The position numbers and the translations under genes were made by a program. A stretch of DNA of 64,000 bases, from contig NZ_CP005286.1 in the NCBI RefSeq assembly GCF_000819445.1, positions 2,604,001-2,668,000 on the forward strand, read 5' to 3'. The notes under the pieces are model-generated. The model made no database searches and was not told where the DNA came from. It was given only the letters and a program-made list of their open reading frames with translations. The stretch comes from Corynebacterium humireducens NBRC 106098 = DSM 45392. GTDB taxonomy: Bacteria; Actinomycetota; Actinomycetes; Mycobacteriales; Mycobacteriaceae. The first letter of the stretch is position 1. Each line of letters begins with the position of its first letter. Below are positions 63,672-64,000 of the stretch, piece after piece.

Positions 63672-64000
63672 ATGAGCGAAAATCTCCGTTCCCGCTTCGT
63701 CGCCGCCACCCCGCCGGCCCCCGTGCCGGAGCAACGGGCGGCACCCCCCGCACCCGTCGAGGACAGGTCCCGGCTGCGGGCCCCGGAGCCGGACACGCCG
63801 GAGACCCCGGGTGCGTCCTCGGGCGTGGCCTCCGACGCTGACGTCGTGCGGGCGGGCGGCTCGATGGCGATCGCCACGCTCGTCTCCCGCATCACCGGCT
63901 TCCTGCGCAACCTGCTCATCGCCGTCACCCTCGGTGGCGCGGTGGGCTCCGCCTTCAACACGGCAAACACCCTGCCGAACCTCATCACCGAGGTGGTCCT
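63672..64000 (+). CDS. murJ: Lipid II flippase MurJ (MviN), N-terminal part
   Basis: Truncated by the window end; 109 codons visible. A hydrophilic Pro-rich tail of about 65 residues precedes the conserved start of the MurJ core, SMAIATLVSRITGFLRNLLIAVTLG and AFNTANTLPNLITEV, including the Arg residues of the first helix. MurJ flips lipid II across the membrane. ATG 63672 has GAGAA at 63661-63665; ATG 63666 is an alternative. In mycobacteria the homologue carries a long C-terminal pseudokinase part, which cannot be seen here. Confidence 0.92.
   Translation, partial: MSENLRSRFVAATPPAPVPEQRAAPPAPVEDRSRLRAPEPDTPETPGASSGVASDADVVRAGGSMAIATLVSRITGFLRNLLIAVTLGGAVGSAFNTANTLPNLITEVV

Overview
This is a high-GC actinobacterial chromosome segment, most probably from a Corynebacterium species. 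The evidence is the gene order ponA – DUF5318 – ino1, the tail pcnA – NUDIX – DUF6049 – murJ (a block that normally leads towards oriC in this order), four ParB parS sites, and a large number of leaderless genes with a TAnnnT box 6–8 nt before the start codon. Species assignment is inference; no rRNA or tRNA gene was seen.

Layout. 1–9.2 kb: cell-envelope and housekeeping genes (ponA start, DUF5318, ino1, a MarR regulator, a universal stress protein, trhO, a DUF1846 protein, a Nei/Fpg DNA glycosylase, nnr). 9.2–23.6 kb: a complete phenylacetic acid catabolon. An MFS transporter and paaK run leftward, the TetR repressor paaR and thioesterase paaI are divergent, the operon paaABCDE-paaG-paaJ-paaF-paaH runs rightward, and a second thioesterase and paaZ follow. 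Four copies of one palindrome sit at paaK, paaR/paaI, paaA and paaZ and tie these units into one PaaR regulon; cAMP-receptor (GlxR)-like sites lie at two of them. Together the genes take phenylacetate through CoA ligation, ring epoxidation, oxepin formation, hydrolytic cleavage and beta-oxidation to acetyl-CoA and succinyl-CoA.

23.6–43.6 kb: a mixed accessory region. It has a shortened YwaF-like membrane protein next to a shortened winged-helix protein, a heme-stress locus (hrtAB exporter divergent from the chrSA two-component system), two paralogous lipoproteins, a cupin, a secreted lipase, a VanZ-like protein, an acuI-type reductase, a 10-TM-like membrane protein behind a CsoR-family-like palindrome, and a DUF222/HNH nuclease gene. 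A TPP enzyme follows leuS in one operon, then come small membrane, lipoprotein and Rieske genes and a DAACS transporter. A 20-bp palindrome occurs four times here, twice flanking the HNH gene in inverted orientation and twice beside the shortened YwaF gene.

43.6–50.5 kb: the trp operon (trpL attenuator, trpE, G, D, CF, B, A) ending in a strong terminator. 50.5–53.9 kb: a MerR regulator with a two-gene antibiotic-exporter-type ABC system. 53.9–64 kb: a gene-poor stretch, a Tat-type Rieske lipoprotein, an old yellow enzyme, an SBF-type transporter, a small orphan gene over the perfect parS site, brnFE, yqgE, and the origin-side block pcnA–NUDIX–DUF6049–murJ.

The observations I consider most worth following are the repeated 20-bp palindrome and its association with the HNH gene, an over-represented 10-mer (GCTTCTCGAC) that seems to force rare codons, and the CsoR-like operator at the unassigned membrane protein.
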